From Streptomyces canus 299MFChir4.1 (GTDB lineage Bacteria > Actinomycetota > Actinomycetes > Streptomycetales > Streptomycetaceae): a DNA stretch of 64,000 nt. The position numbers and the translations under genes are program-made. The first letter of the stretch is position 1. Every line of letters starts with the position of its first letter. The DNA is taken from contig NZ_KB911585.1 of the NCBI RefSeq assembly GCF_000383615.1, positions 468,939 through 532,938 of the forward strand. Direction: 5' to 3'. The notes under the pieces were generated by a model. It had not been told where the DNA came from. It saw nothing but the letters and a program-made list of their open reading frames with translations, and did no database searches. Shown here piece after piece: positions 52,211 to 60,402 of this stretch.

Positions 52211-52405
52211 CGGCGCGGTGAAGCGGCGCGTTCTCGACCGGAGCGCGCAGCTCCACCCGGGAGACGTGGTGGTCCCGGAACCAGCCGAGCAGGCCCCTGA
52301 CGACCGTACGACCGTGGCCGTGCCGCCGGCGCTCCGGACCGGTGACGACTCCGACGACGCGCCTGCCGTACGGCAGCTGCCCTTCCGATGCCTTGTCCCG
52401 TGCCG
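52194..52405 (-). pseudogene. Remnant of GNAT acetyltransferase, C-terminal half
   Basis: Minus-strand frame YGRRVVGVVTGPERRRHGHGRTVVRGLLGWFRDHHVSRVELRAPVENAPLHRAV matches the acetyl-CoA-binding half of GNAT enzymes in order (V-T-x-P-x-x-R-x-x-G-x-G, then V-x-R-V-E-L). The N-terminal half is missing, cut off by the CGNR gene region. No start or ribosome site. Confidence 0.6.
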
Positions 52406-52427
52406 ACCCGGTTGATGTAATGCCTTT

Positions 52428-52955
52428 GTGCATCTCAACCCTTACGGCGAGGACCCCGTGAACCTGGCCGCGGATCTGGCCAACCGGCGTCCGGCCGACG
52501 TCACGGAGCTCGCGGACCGCTGCCGCGCCGCCGGGGTGGCGCCGGACGGCCCGGTCACCCCGCGGGACCTGGCCCGCACCGGTGAGGTGCTGGACGCGTG
52601 GGAGAAGGTCGTCGACGCCTCGGACGAGGAGGAGCGCGCCGGACTGCTCAACCGCATGCTGGCGGCGGCCGCCGCGTATCCGCGGATGACCAACCACGCG
52701 GGGGCCGGCTGGCATCTGCACTACCGCGACGAGGGACAGCCGCTCGGCGACGTGCTGCACGCCCTGATCTCCGTGGGCACCGCCCTGCACCTGGCGGGAC
52801 GCGGTATGCACCGGCTGCGGCGCTGCGAGGTGTCGGAGTGCGCCACGATCTTCGCGGACACCACCCGCACCGGCCGCCGACGGTACTGCTCCCACCGCTG
52901 CGCCAACCGCGACGCGGTCCGCCGCCACCGTGCCCGTACCGCGTCCTCGGACTAG
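52428..52955 (+). CDS. CGNR zinc-finger protein (ABATE domain)
   Basis: 175 aa. Residues 1-120 form the helical stress-related ABATE domain (NLAADLANRRPADVTELADRC, AWEKVVDASDEEERAGLLNRML, WHLHYRDEGQPLGDVLHALISVGTALHLA). The C-terminal CGNR finger has CEVSEC and CSHRC with CANRDAVRRHRAR, where the usual CGNR reads CANR. It probably binds DNA as a regulator. A GTG start at 52428 is used. Its target is not evident; it is preceded by a GNAT remnant on the other strand. Confidence 0.88.
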   Translation: MHLNPYGEDPVNLAADLANRRPADVTELADRCRAAGVAPDGPVTPRDLARTGEVLDAWEKVVDASDEEERAGLLNRMLAAAAAYPRMTNHAGAGWHLHYRDEGQPLGDVLHALISVGTALHLAGRGMHRLRRCEVSECATIFADTTRTGRRRYCSHRCANRDAVRRHRARTASSD

Positions 52956-52988
52956 CCGCGAGGCTCGGACCAGGGGAAAGTCAATTGT

Positions 52989-53042
52989 TGGCAACGGTTT
53001 TCACATAGCGCCCGCCAGAGCTGTTTACGACAATCATTTCCA
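52989..53042 (+). promoter_or_regulatory. Two Zur-box-like sites
   Basis: CGACAATCATTTCCA (53028-53042) matches 12 of 15 and TGGCAACGGTTTTCA (52989-53003) 10 of 15 positions of the Streptomyces Zur box TGAAAATCATTTTCA. They lie 6 bp and 45 bp before the truncated zinc permease gene. Confidence 0.55.
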
Positions 53043-53048
53043 TCCCGC

Positions 53049-53462
53049 GTGTGGGGGTCATCAGAACCGCGACCGCTCGCCTTCGCCGGCGCGGACCCCG
53101 ACGTCGCCGAGGCCCGCGGGGTCGCGGTGCGCGGGCCCTCCTTCGCCTTCATGATCGTGCTCGGCATGGCGGTCGCCCTGTCCGTGCAGGTCGTGGGCGC
53201 CCTGCTGATGCTCTCCCTGCTGATCACCCCGGCCGCGGCCGCCGCCCGCGTCACCGCGTCCCCGGTTCTGCTGCCGCTGCTCAGCGTGGTCTTCGCGCTG
53301 ACGTCGATCGAGGGCGGCATCCTGCTGGCCCTGGGCAGCAGCATCCCGATCAGCCCGTACGTCACGACGCTCTCGTTCGTCCTCCACGCCGGTTGCGCCG
53401 CGGTCGGCAGACACCGGCCCCGGCGCTGGGGCGCCCGGCGTACGGTCCCGGCACCCGCCTGA
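53049..53462 (+). pseudogene. 5'-truncated ZnuB-type zinc ABC permease
   Basis: 137 aa corresponding to the C-terminal half of an ABC-3 family metal permease (normal length about 290). RPLAFAGADPDVAEARGVAVRGPSFAFMIVLGMAVALSVQVVGALLMLSLLITPAAAAARVT is the typical second half, with about four remaining transmembrane helices. The first half and the partner ATPase and binding-protein genes are absent. Zur-like sites lie directly upstream, so the control region survived a deletion that removed most of a zinc-uptake operon. No ribosome site is visible before the GTG. Confidence 0.75.
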
Positions 53463-53471
53463 GCCCCGGCT

Positions 53472-54248
53472 CTATCCGTGCCGCTCCCGCACGGCCCGCG
53501 GCGAGGCGCCCAGCTCCTTGCGGCAGGTCTTGTTGAAGGCCTGGAGGTCGGGGATGCCGACGGTCGCCGCGATCGCCGGGATGGCCAGCGTCGAGGCGAT
53601 GAGCAGGTGCCGGGCGCGTTCCATGCGACGACGCCGGATGTAGGCGACGACGGTGTGACCGGTGTCCTCGCGGAACAGCCGGGTCAGGTGGGTGTGCGAG
53701 ACCCCGGCGGCACGGGCGATGCCGGGGACGGTCAGCGGGCCGGCCAGGTGCTCCTCGATGTGGGCGACCGCCGTGCGCAGCGCGGGGTGCCGGGCCCGGT
53801 CCTCGCCGGCGCCGGCCAGGCCGGTCGTGCGCCACAGCACCGTCCACAGCTCGGCGGAGGCTCGGGCCGGGGACTGCGCGCTCGCCGCGACCGTCTGCCG
53901 CAGCAGCCCGGTCAGCACCGCCGCGTCCGCGCCGGCGTCCTGCATCACCGGGACCCGGCGCCGCTCGCCCCCGCCCGGCAGCCGGAAGTGGGCGTACAGG
54001 TGCTCGCAGCGCGTGGCGTCGTAGTGGAAGTGCACCTCGGTGTCGGGCGGGACGAGGCTCACATGGCCGGGGCGGATCGGGTGCCGGGAGCCGCCGAGCT
54101 CCAGGGCGCCCGAGTAGCCGTAGAGATGGAGCTGCCACAGGCGCGGGAGGCGGAACACGTCGTGGGGGCCCGCCGAGCCGTGTACGCCGACGCCCGCGTT
54201 CTCCACGTGCGGGGGCAGGTCGAGGGCCAGGTCGACATGGCGGGTCAT
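53472..54248 (-). CDS. AraC-family transcriptional regulator
   Basis: 258 aa. A cupin-like sensor domain (about 1-150: RPGHVSLVPPDTEVHFHYDATRCEHLYAHFRL) is followed by the two AraC HTH motifs (LTVPGIARAAGVSHTHLTRLFREDTGHTVVAYIRRRRMERARHLL, then IPAIAATVGIPDLQAFNKTCRKELGASPRAVR). The usual FSRxFK of the second motif reads FNKTCR. It is divergent from a phytanoyl-CoA dioxygenase with 70 bp between starts and an inverted repeat in the gap, so it almost certainly controls that gene. Confidence 0.93.
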   Translation of the reverse strand: MTRHVDLALDLPPHVENAGVGVHGSAGPHDVFRLPRLWQLHLYGYSGALELGGSRHPIRPGHVSLVPPDTEVHFHYDATRCEHLYAHFRLPGGGERRRVPVMQDAGADAAVLTGLLRQTVAASAQSPARASAELWTVLWRTTGLAGAGEDRARHPALRTAVAHIEEHLAGPLTVPGIARAAGVSHTHLTRLFREDTGHTVVAYIRRRRMERARHLLIASTLAIPAIAATVGIPDLQAFNKTCRKELGASPRAVRERHG

Positions 54249-54264
54249 GGTGGAAAATTACCAG

Positions 54265-54290
54265 TGGTCGTCGATTACAGCCCACGACCA
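54265..54290. promoter_or_regulatory. Inverted repeat between AraC regulator and dioxygenase
   Basis: TGGTCGT (54265-54271) and ACGACCA (54284-54290), 7-bp arms with a 12-bp spacer, 29-54 bp before the dioxygenase start. Confidence 0.5.
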
Positions 54291-54318
54291 TCCGGGTGGT
54301 TGTTCCTACGGTTGCCGT

Positions 54319-55140
54319 ATGTCAACCACACGACAGCTGCTGAACTCCGCCCAGGTGGCACGGTTCGTGGCCCACGGCTTTCTGCGCCTGGACGGCATCG
54401 TGCCCCCGGAGATGAACGAGGAGGCGCTCGCGGTCTTCGCCGCCGGGCCGCCCTCCGTGCCGTACGGCACTCCCGTGCCGAAGGCGTTCCCCGAGGGTTC
54501 CTTCGCCCGCCGGCTCGTCGAACTGCCCGCCGTCGCGGGGGCGTTGGAGAGCCTGGTGGGCCCGGATCCGACCGTCGACCACCATTTCGTGCACATCCGT
54601 GAGCCGCGTGAGGGCAGCGCGCAGCCGCTGCACGGGGACGCCGTGATCGATCTGCGGCCCGACGCGTTCGACGTCCAGCTCATGTACTACCCGCAGGAGG
54701 TCACCGCCGAGATGGGCGGCACGCTGATCGTGCCCGGCAGCCATCTGCGCCGCACCAACGAGTCCGACACCGGCCGCTACCAGAACCTGCGCGGCCAGAC
54801 CCGGCTGACCTGCCCGGCCGGCACGGTCGTGCTGCTGCACCACGGGATCTGGCACGGCGGGCGGCGCAACGACAGCGACATCGTCCGCCACATGTACAAG
54901 ATCCGCTTCAACCCGACCGTGCCGCAGGTGCGGCTGTGGGACACGGCGGACCTGGACGCGCCCGCCGTCCGGGAGGAACTGGGACGCGGTTTCCCGTGGT
55001 ACGAGCAGGCCACCGGCCGGCTGGAGATCCTCAACCGGATCAGGCTGTGGCGGGCCCTGACCGGTGATCCCGCGTTCGACATCGAGTACTGGGCCACCCG
55101 TATCGCCAACCGGCCCGCCGCCCGAAGGAGCCAGCCGTGA
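54319..55140 (+). CDS. Phytanoyl-CoA dioxygenase family protein
   Basis: 273 aa Fe(II)/2-oxoglutarate-dependent oxygenase. The facial triad is HxD in PLHGDAVIDLR (His and Asp) and the distal His in HHGIWHGGRRN; an Arg after it (IVRHMYKIRF) should bind 2-oxoglutarate. Members hydroxylate fatty acyl-CoAs, ectoine or halogenate/hydroxylate secondary metabolites. ATG at 54319 begins the similarity; a frame from 54247 runs through the promoter region and is rejected. The following small gene overlaps its stop, and an AraC regulator is divergent. Confidence 0.9.
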   Translation: MSTTRQLLNSAQVARFVAHGFLRLDGIVPPEMNEEALAVFAAGPPSVPYGTPVPKAFPEGSFARRLVELPAVAGALESLVGPDPTVDHHFVHIREPREGSAQPLHGDAVIDLRPDAFDVQLMYYPQEVTAEMGGTLIVPGSHLRRTNESDTGRYQNLRGQTRLTCPAGTVVLLHHGIWHGGRRNDSDIVRHMYKIRFNPTVPQVRLWDTADLDAPAVREELGRGFPWYEQATGRLEILNRIRLWRALTGDPAFDIEYWATRIANRPAARRSQP

Positions 55141-55424
55141 CCATGTCCACCACCGTGCGCCAGCAGGTTCTCGTCCTGTACCTGGACACCTCAGCGCTCG
55201 ACTCGCGGGTCGTCGGCTGGGCCCGTTACGACGGCACGGGCGCCACCCGTCCCACGACCGGGGACAGCGACGAGCCGCCGTACGAGACGGGCGTCGCCGC
55301 CCTGGAGGACGGCTGGCGGCTCTTCCAGGCCGCGCAGCTCGTCCCGCCGTATCCGGGGATGGAACACGAGACGTCGTTCCTCAAGCACGAGTTCTTCTTC
55401 GAGAAGCTGGTGAGCGGCGGATGA
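55137..55424 (+). CDS. Small protein coupled to the dioxygenase, unknown function
   Basis: 95 aa, starting at GTG 55137 (AAGGAG 6 nt upstream) so that GTGA overlaps the dioxygenase stop. It has no membrane segment or known motif. The sequence mixes strands and aromatic-rich helices (VLVLYLDTSALDSRVVGWARYDG, ETGVAALEDGWRLFQAAQLVPPYPGMEHETSFLKHEFFFEKLV) and ends in a strongly hydrophobic/aromatic helix. Tight coupling suggests it binds or assists the dioxygenase. Confidence 0.8.
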   Translation: MTMSTTVRQQVLVLYLDTSALDSRVVGWARYDGTGATRPTTGDSDEPPYETGVAALEDGWRLFQAAQLVPPYPGMEHETSFLKHEFFFEKLVSGG

Positions 55425-55516
55425 GACACAGCTCATAGCCGTGACACCTCGAAATGTGGTCCAATACTCCATAAGTATGACGAAACGGACTCCGGATCTT
55501 CGAGGAATCACTCCAG

Positions 55517-57271
55517 ATGACCCACCCCCGCCTGTCCGCGCGCTCCGCCCCCTTGTCCTCGGGGACGCTGCGCGAGCTGTCGGAAGCGGCCCGGGCGGCG
55601 GGGACGGGGGAGGTGCTGGACGAGTTGTGGACGGCCAGCCGGTTCCTGGACGGGACACCGGCGGCCGTCGCGGTCCTGGACACCGACCTGCACTATCTGT
55701 ACCTCAACGACACTCTGGCCGAGTTCAACGGGCTGCCCGTCGACGAGCACCTCGGCCGTCCCATGCCGGAGGTGATCCCCGGCTCCGGGCCCTCGGCGGA
55801 GGTGGCCCGCGAAGTACTCCGTACCGGACGGCCGCAGACGGTCGTGTTCGACGGCCGGGTGCCCGACCACACGGTGGACGTGCCGCGCTGGTGGCTCGGC
55901 GCCTTCCACCGGCTCGACGGTGAGGACGGCGAGATCCTCGGGGTCGCCGCCGTCGTCATGGAGGTCACCGAGGACATCCGCCGGCGCGAGTCGCTCAGCC
56001 GGGCCCAGGAGCGTCTTGAGCTCCTGGAGGAGACCGCCACCCGGGTCGGTGGCACGCTCGACGCGGCCGAGGCCTGCCGGGCCCTGACCGACCTGCTGGT
56101 GCCGCGGTTCGCCGACTACGCCGCCGTGGACGTGCTCGACCCCGAGGGCACGCGCAGGGCCCCGGCCGCCCCCGTCCCGGTGCGGCTGCGGCGCATGGCG
56201 GTGGCCGCCGCTCCCAGTGTGCCCGAGCCGGTCACCCCGGCGACCAGAAGCGGCGAGGTGATCTTCCACCAGGCCAGTTCGTCGATGTCCCAGGTGCTGA
56301 CCGCGCACAAGCCCATGGTGCTCAACCGGCCCGACGACGACACCCTGCGCATGCTCGCCCCCACGCGACAGCGGCTGGAGCGCTACCGCGCCATGGAGCT
56401 GCACTCCGTGGCCTACCTGCCCCTCATGGTCGGCGGCGAGCCCGTCGGAGCGGTCATGCTCGGCCGCAGGGCGCACTCCCCCGAGTTCATGCCGGACGAC
56501 GTCGAGCTGCTGGAACTGCTGACCGCGCGGGCCGCGACCGGCATCGGGCACGCCCTGCGCTACACCCACGAGCACGAGACCGCGCTGGAGATGCAGCGCG
56601 CCTTCCTGGCCACCCCGCACATGCAGGGGCCGGGCGTGGAGATCGCCAGCCGTTATCTGCCCGCCGGGCGGGGCGCCGAGGTGGGCGGTGACTGGTTCGA
56701 CTCCGTCGCGCTGCCCTCCGGGCGCACCCTGCTCGTGGTCGGGGACGTCATGGGGCACGGAGTGCGGGCCGCCGCGGCCATGAGCGAGTACCGCTCGCTG
56801 CTGCGTGCGCTGGCCCTGCAGGGGCTCGCCCCCGACCGGTTGCTCACCGAGGCGGACCGCACCGCCCACGCGCTCGACCTGGACCGCGTCGCCACCTGTG
56901 TGCTGGCCCTCCTGGACCCCGCCGCCGGACACGCGGTCCTGGCCACGGCCGGCCATGTCCCGCCCCTGCTGGTCCGGCCCGGCACCCTCCCCGAGCTCGC
57001 GGACCTGCCGGTCGGACCCCCACTGGGCACGGGTTCCGGCGGATACGAGAGCCGGCACTGCCCGATGCCGCCGGGCACCCTGTTGCTGGCCTACACCGAC
57101 GGGCTCGTGGAGCGGCGCCGCGAGGACATCGACACCAGCCTCGCCGCACTGGCCGGCACTCCCATCGCGGCCGGGCATCCGCTGCCGGACATCCTGAACA
57201 CCGTCCTCGACCGGCTGACCCCCGCCAAGTCCGAGGACGACGTCACGCTCCTGGCGGCCCGCACCCTGTAG
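55517..57271 (+). CDS. PAS-GAF-SpoIIE (PP2C) serine phosphatase
   Basis: 584 aa. An N-terminal PAS domain (about 45-150, VAVLDTDLHYLYLNDTLAEFNG), a GAF domain (about 180-370, VAYLPLMVGGEPVGAVMLGRRAHSPEFMPDDVELLELLTARAATGIGHA) and a C-terminal PP2C/SpoIIE domain (about 375-584) with GAEVGGDWFDSVALPSG, VVGDVMGHGVRAAAAMSEYR and LAYTDGLVERR, whose Asp residues bind Mn/Mg. Such proteins usually dephosphorylate anti-sigma-factor antagonists. No anti-sigma kinase gene is adjacent. ATG at 55517 chosen; no strong ribosome site. Confidence 0.93.
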   Translation: MTHPRLSARSAPLSSGTLRELSEAARAAGTGEVLDELWTASRFLDGTPAAVAVLDTDLHYLYLNDTLAEFNGLPVDEHLGRPMPEVIPGSGPSAEVAREVLRTGRPQTVVFDGRVPDHTVDVPRWWLGAFHRLDGEDGEILGVAAVVMEVTEDIRRRESLSRAQERLELLEETATRVGGTLDAAEACRALTDLLVPRFADYAAVDVLDPEGTRRAPAAPVPVRLRRMAVAAAPSVPEPVTPATRSGEVIFHQASSSMSQVLTAHKPMVLNRPDDDTLRMLAPTRQRLERYRAMELHSVAYLPLMVGGEPVGAVMLGRRAHSPEFMPDDVELLELLTARAATGIGHALRYTHEHETALEMQRAFLATPHMQGPGVEIASRYLPAGRGAEVGGDWFDSVALPSGRTLLVVGDVMGHGVRAAAAMSEYRSLLRALALQGLAPDRLLTEADRTAHALDLDRVATCVLALLDPAAGHAVLATAGHVPPLLVRPGTLPELADLPVGPPLGTGSGGYESRHCPMPPGTLLLAYTDGLVERRREDIDTSLAALAGTPIAAGHPLPDILNTVLDRLTPAKSEDDVTLLAARTL

Positions 57272-57490
57272 GCACCCAGGAAGCGCGGAGTCCGCTCCAG
57301 GCGTCATCTTCGGCCCCTGGAAGGCCAGTTGTGACCCTCGGGCGGTCCTGTCGGTATGGCGTTCGGTCAACGGGAGGCAGTCCCGAAGACCCCCGTGCCC
57401 GGTCCCCCGCTCCGCGCATACGGTCCCGGAATCCGGCGGACGGGCCCGGCCACGGGTCCGCCGCGATCCACAGACACAAGGGGAGGCACC

Positions 57491-57865
57491 GTGGCGAGTG
57501 TGGAAGTGTCGCTGAAGGAGATGATGGCCGGAACCGAGGGGGCGGTGGCGGCCGCGGTCGTCGACTACACCAGCGGAATGGCCCTGGGCACTCTGGGCGG
57601 CGGCAAGGACCTGGACCCGACGGTCGCGGCGGCCGGCAACACCGACGTCATCCGCGCCAAGGTCCGCACCATGGAACAGCTGGGCCTCAAGAGCGACATC
57701 GAGGACATCCTGATCACGCTGGAGAACCAGTACCACCTCATCCGCCTGGTGACCGGCCGCACCGGCAACGGGCTGTTCCTCTACCTGGTCCTCGACAAGG
57801 CCCGCTCGAACCTGGCGATGGCCCGGCATCAACTCAAGCGCGTGGAGGAGCAGCTGGAGATCTAG
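57491..57865 (+). CDS. Small roadblock/LC7-like protein
   Basis: 124 aa. ASVEVSLKEMMAGTEGAVAAAVVDYTSGMALGTLGG, then RTMEQLGLKSDIEDILITLENQYHLIRLVTGRTGNGLFLYLVLDKARSNLAMARHQLKRVEEQL: the alternating strand-helix pattern and GLFLYLVLDKARSNLAMAR resemble roadblock/LC7 proteins, which in Streptomyces regulate small GTPases. No GTPase gene is nearby. The GTG at 57491 follows GGGGAGG. It lies 219 bp after the SpoIIE phosphatase; the gap holds no other feature. Confidence 0.75.
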   Translation: MASVEVSLKEMMAGTEGAVAAAVVDYTSGMALGTLGGGKDLDPTVAAAGNTDVIRAKVRTMEQLGLKSDIEDILITLENQYHLIRLVTGRTGNGLFLYLVLDKARSNLAMARHQLKRVEEQLEI

Positions 57866-57901
57866 AGCGGCTTCCGGCCGGGACGCCGTGCGCCCACGAT
57901 G

Positions 57902-57915
57902 TGAAGACTTCTTCA
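57902..57915. promoter_or_regulatory. Palindrome upstream of ArsR-type regulator
   Basis: TGAAGA-ct-TCTTCA, inside a larger dyad GATGTG (57898-57903) and CACATC (57922-57927). It lies 106 bp before the ArsR-like start and is its likely operator, or a hairpin after the roadblock-like gene. Confidence 0.5.
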
Positions 57916-58020
57916 AGTCACCACATCCACATGAGCCCAATCCGTGGCCGCACGGCGTCCCCGCCCAGCAGGATCGGCACCGACGACCCCGTACCGTCCG
58001 GCAGGGAGCGAGCGCCGCCC

Positions 58021-58434
58021 ATGCACGTCCCCCTCTACCAGGCCAAGGCGGACTTCTTCCGCATGCTCGGCCACCCCGTGCGCATCCGCGTACTGGAACT
58101 GCTCCAGCACGGGCCCGTGCCGGTCCGCGACCTGCTCGCCGACATCGACATCGAGCCCTCCAGCCTCTCCCAGCAGCTGGCCGTGCTGCGGCGCTCGGGC
58201 ATCGTGGTGTCCACCCGCGAGGGCTCCACGGTGAGTTACGCCCTCGCCGGCGGTGACGTCGCCGAACTCCTGCGGGCGGCCCGCCGCATCCTCACGGAAC
58301 TGCTGGCGGGCCAGAACCAGCTCCTGAGCCAGCTCCGGCAGGCCGACACCACCGAGGGGGAAACCCGCGCGGCGGAAACTCCCGTGGCAGGAAGACTCCT
58401 CAGCGATCGGGGCAGCCCTCGTCCGACCCTCTGA
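58021..58434 (+). CDS. ArsR/SmtB-family regulator
   Basis: 137 aa. The winged helix reads FFRMLGHPVRIRVLELLQHGPVPVRDLLADIDIEPSSLSQQLAVLRRSGIVVSTREGSTVSYALA (about 12-75). The metal-binding ELCVCD motif of ArsR proteins is replaced by VRDLLADID, with no Cys in the whole protein, so it senses something other than arsenic or a thiol-bound metal. ATG at 58021; no obvious ribosome site nearer than GGGAGCGAGC. Its 3' end overlaps the convergent lipoprotein gene by 35 bp. Confidence 0.9.
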   Translation: MHVPLYQAKADFFRMLGHPVRIRVLELLQHGPVPVRDLLADIDIEPSSLSQQLAVLRRSGIVVSTREGSTVSYALAGGDVAELLRAARRILTELLAGQNQLLSQLRQADTTEGETRAAETPVAGRLLSDRGSPRPTL

Positions 58435-58945
58435 CCCGCCGTCCGGAGCCGTCGGTCACCTCCGCGGTGACGGCGTCGACCGACGGGCGGGTGAGGCGGT
58501 ACGCGGCCGCGGCCGTGCAGATCATCTGCCGCACCCCGGTGTCGCTCAAGGTGTCGATGCCCGGGGGGAGTTCGATCGTCATCGTGCTCCCCTCGACGGT
58601 CACCGTCGGCGCGTCCGACGAGGGCTTGCCGGGCTCGTCGGGGGTGTCTGCGGGAAGGGGTGCGGAGGTTGCCGGGCCCGGTACCTCGGTGAACAGGCCG
58701 CCCAGGCGCCCCTCCCCCTCCAGCGGACCGGCCATCAGCAGCCGCAGCGCAGCCCCGGGATCACCGGGCAGTTCGGTCGTGCGGGGCGTCGCGACGAGGG
58801 CGCCGCTCTTGTCGACGAAGTAGACCGGCGTCTGCGGGAGGGTCCCGCTCGCGGGCCCGCCGGCCTCCACCACCCCGGTCGCGGGGATCCCGCAGGAGGT
58901 GAGCGCGAGGAGCGCCAGCAGCGGGACGCGGCGCAGGGCCTTCAT
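58400..58945 (-). CDS. Lipoprotein with GerMN/LpqB-like domain, third gene of two-component operon
   Basis: 181 aa. The lipobox is LALTSC, so it is anchored outside the membrane by a lipidated Cys near residue 18. A short GerMN-like domain follows (VYFVDKSGALVATPRTTELPGDPGAALRLLMAGP), then VTVEGSTMTIELPPGIDTLSDTGVRQMICTAAAAYRLTRP. Its ATG overlaps the kinase stop (ATGA). A kinase-coupled lipoprotein of this sort (as in AfsQ3 or CseA) often tunes the sensor from outside. Its 3' end overlaps the ArsR gene. Confidence 0.85.
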   Translation of the reverse strand: MKALRRVPLLALLALTSCGIPATGVVEAGGPASGTLPQTPVYFVDKSGALVATPRTTELPGDPGAALRLLMAGPLEGEGRLGGLFTEVPGPATSAPLPADTPDEPGKPSSDAPTVTVEGSTMTIELPPGIDTLSDTGVRQMICTAAAAYRLTRPSVDAVTAEVTDGSGRRVRGSDEGCPDR

Positions 58946-60402
58946 GACGGGTTCTCCTCGGGCGATTCGTCCCGCCGCAGCGGAAGATCTACGGTGAAGA
59001 CGGCGCCGCCCGCCGGGTGGTTGGCCGCGTGGACGGTGCCGCCGTGGATGCGGACGTTCTCGGCGGTGATGGCGAGGCCGAGGCCGCTGCCCTCGGAGCG
59101 GATCCGGGCGGTGTCCGACTTGTAGAACCGCTCGAAGACATGGGGCAGGACGTCGTACGGGATGCCGGGGCCGCTGTCCCGCACCTCGATGACGGCCACC
59201 GCGGCGCCGGCGCCCAGGCGCACCTGTACCGGACGGTCGCCGTGCTTGAGCGCGTTGCCGACCAGGTTGGCGACGACCACGTCGAGGCGGCGCGGGTCGA
59301 CGCGTCCGCGGACGGCGTCCGGTGGGGGCAGGTCGGTCGCCACCGTGTCGGTCCAGCCGCGGGAGGCGAGGGTGCGGCGGATCGACTCGGCGAGGTCGAT
59401 CTCGTCCAGGTGCAGCACCGCCGCGCCCGCGTCGAAGCGGGAGATCTCCATCAGGTCGTCGACGAGACGGGCGAGTTTGACGGTCTCCTCGCTGATGAGC
59501 CGGACCGCGGTGGCCGTGTCCGGGTCCAGTCGGGCGGCGTCCTCGTCGAGGACGTCGGTGACCGCGGACATGGCGGCGAGCGGGGTGCGCAGTTCGTGCG
59601 AGACGTCGGCGGCGAAACGGCGGGCCCGGGACTCCATCTCGCGCAGCTCGGCGACCGACGCCTCCAGCGCGGCGGCCGTCTCGTTGAACGTGTGGGACAG
59701 GTCCGCGAGTTCGTCCGAGCCGTTGACCGCGAGCCGGGTGTCCAGGCGCCCTTCGGCGATCCTGCGGGTGGCGAGCCGCAGCTTGCGCACCGGCACCAGC
59801 ACCCCGCGGGCGGCGAGGAGCGCGAGCACGACCGCGAGCGCGAGGGCCGCGACCATGGCCCGTTCGACCGCGGTGACCAGGGCGTCGACGTACGCCTGTT
59901 CCGTGGTCTGCGGCACGACGAGGAACACCTGGACCCCGGTGACCGTGGCGGCGGTGCCCCGGCCGCCGAAGAGGATCGACATGCCGACGACGAGGGAGGT
60001 GCGGCCCTGGTCGCGCACCCGTTGGAAGACGGTGGCCCGGCTGGATCCGACCGCCTCCCGCAGGGCGGGGGTCACTTCGGTGAAGGGGTCTCCCGGGGCG
60101 GAGGAGCCGCTGAGGTCCCCGTAGGTCACCAGCACCCGCCAGCTGCCCTGCGACTCGGTGGCGGCCGTGTCCTGCGCGAACTTCCGCAGCGCCGATTCGT
60201 CGGGCGGCACGGCGAGTTCGGCGGCGTGCTGGTTGAGCTGGGCGCGCAGTTGTCTGATGGTGGCGTCCTGGCTCTGCTGGAGCACTCCGGTGCGCGCCTC
60301 CCGGAAGGTGAGGGCTCCGGTCGTGATGGCCGCGACGGCGGCGACGAGCCCGAAGGCCACCACCAGGCGGGCGCGCAGGCCCCGCAGCCGGCGTCTCCTC
60401 AC
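58942..60402 (-). CDS. Sensor histidine kinase
   Basis: 486 aa. Transmembrane helices at about 13-33 and 183-200 flank an extracytoplasmic sensor of about 150 residues. A HAMP linker follows (200-255). The H-box is DVSHELRTPLAAM with phospho-acceptor His269; N-box NLVGNALKHG, G1 DSGPGIP and G2 GSGLGLAI complete the ATPase. GTG start. Overlaps the response regulator (GTGA) and the lipoprotein gene (ATGA), so the three proteins are made from one mRNA. It probably reports envelope state with the lipoprotein's help. Confidence 0.95.
   Translation of the reverse strand: MRRRRLRGLRARLVVAFGLVAAVAAITTGALTFREARTGVLQQSQDATIRQLRAQLNQHAAELAVPPDESALRKFAQDTAATESQGSWRVLVTYGDLSGSSAPGDPFTEVTPALREAVGSSRATVFQRVRDQGRTSLVVGMSILFGGRGTAATVTGVQVFLVVPQTTEQAYVDALVTAVERAMVAALALAVVLALLAARGVLVPVRKLRLATRRIAEGRLDTRLAVNGSDELADLSHTFNETAAALEASVAELREMESRARRFAADVSHELRTPLAAMSAVTDVLDEDAARLDPDTATAVRLISEETVKLARLVDDLMEISRFDAGAAVLHLDEIDLAESIRRTLASRGWTDTVATDLPPPDAVRGRVDPRRLDVVVANLVGNALKHGDRPVQVRLGAGAAVAVIEVRDSGPGIPYDVLPHVFERFYKSDTARIRSEGSGLGLAITAENVRIHGGTVHAANHPAGGAVFTVDLPLRRDESPEENPS

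Noticed and set aside
55465..55480. ATACT-ccata-AGTAT palindrome before the SpoIIE phosphatase
   Set aside because: Arms of 5 bp are short enough to occur by chance and no further support was found.
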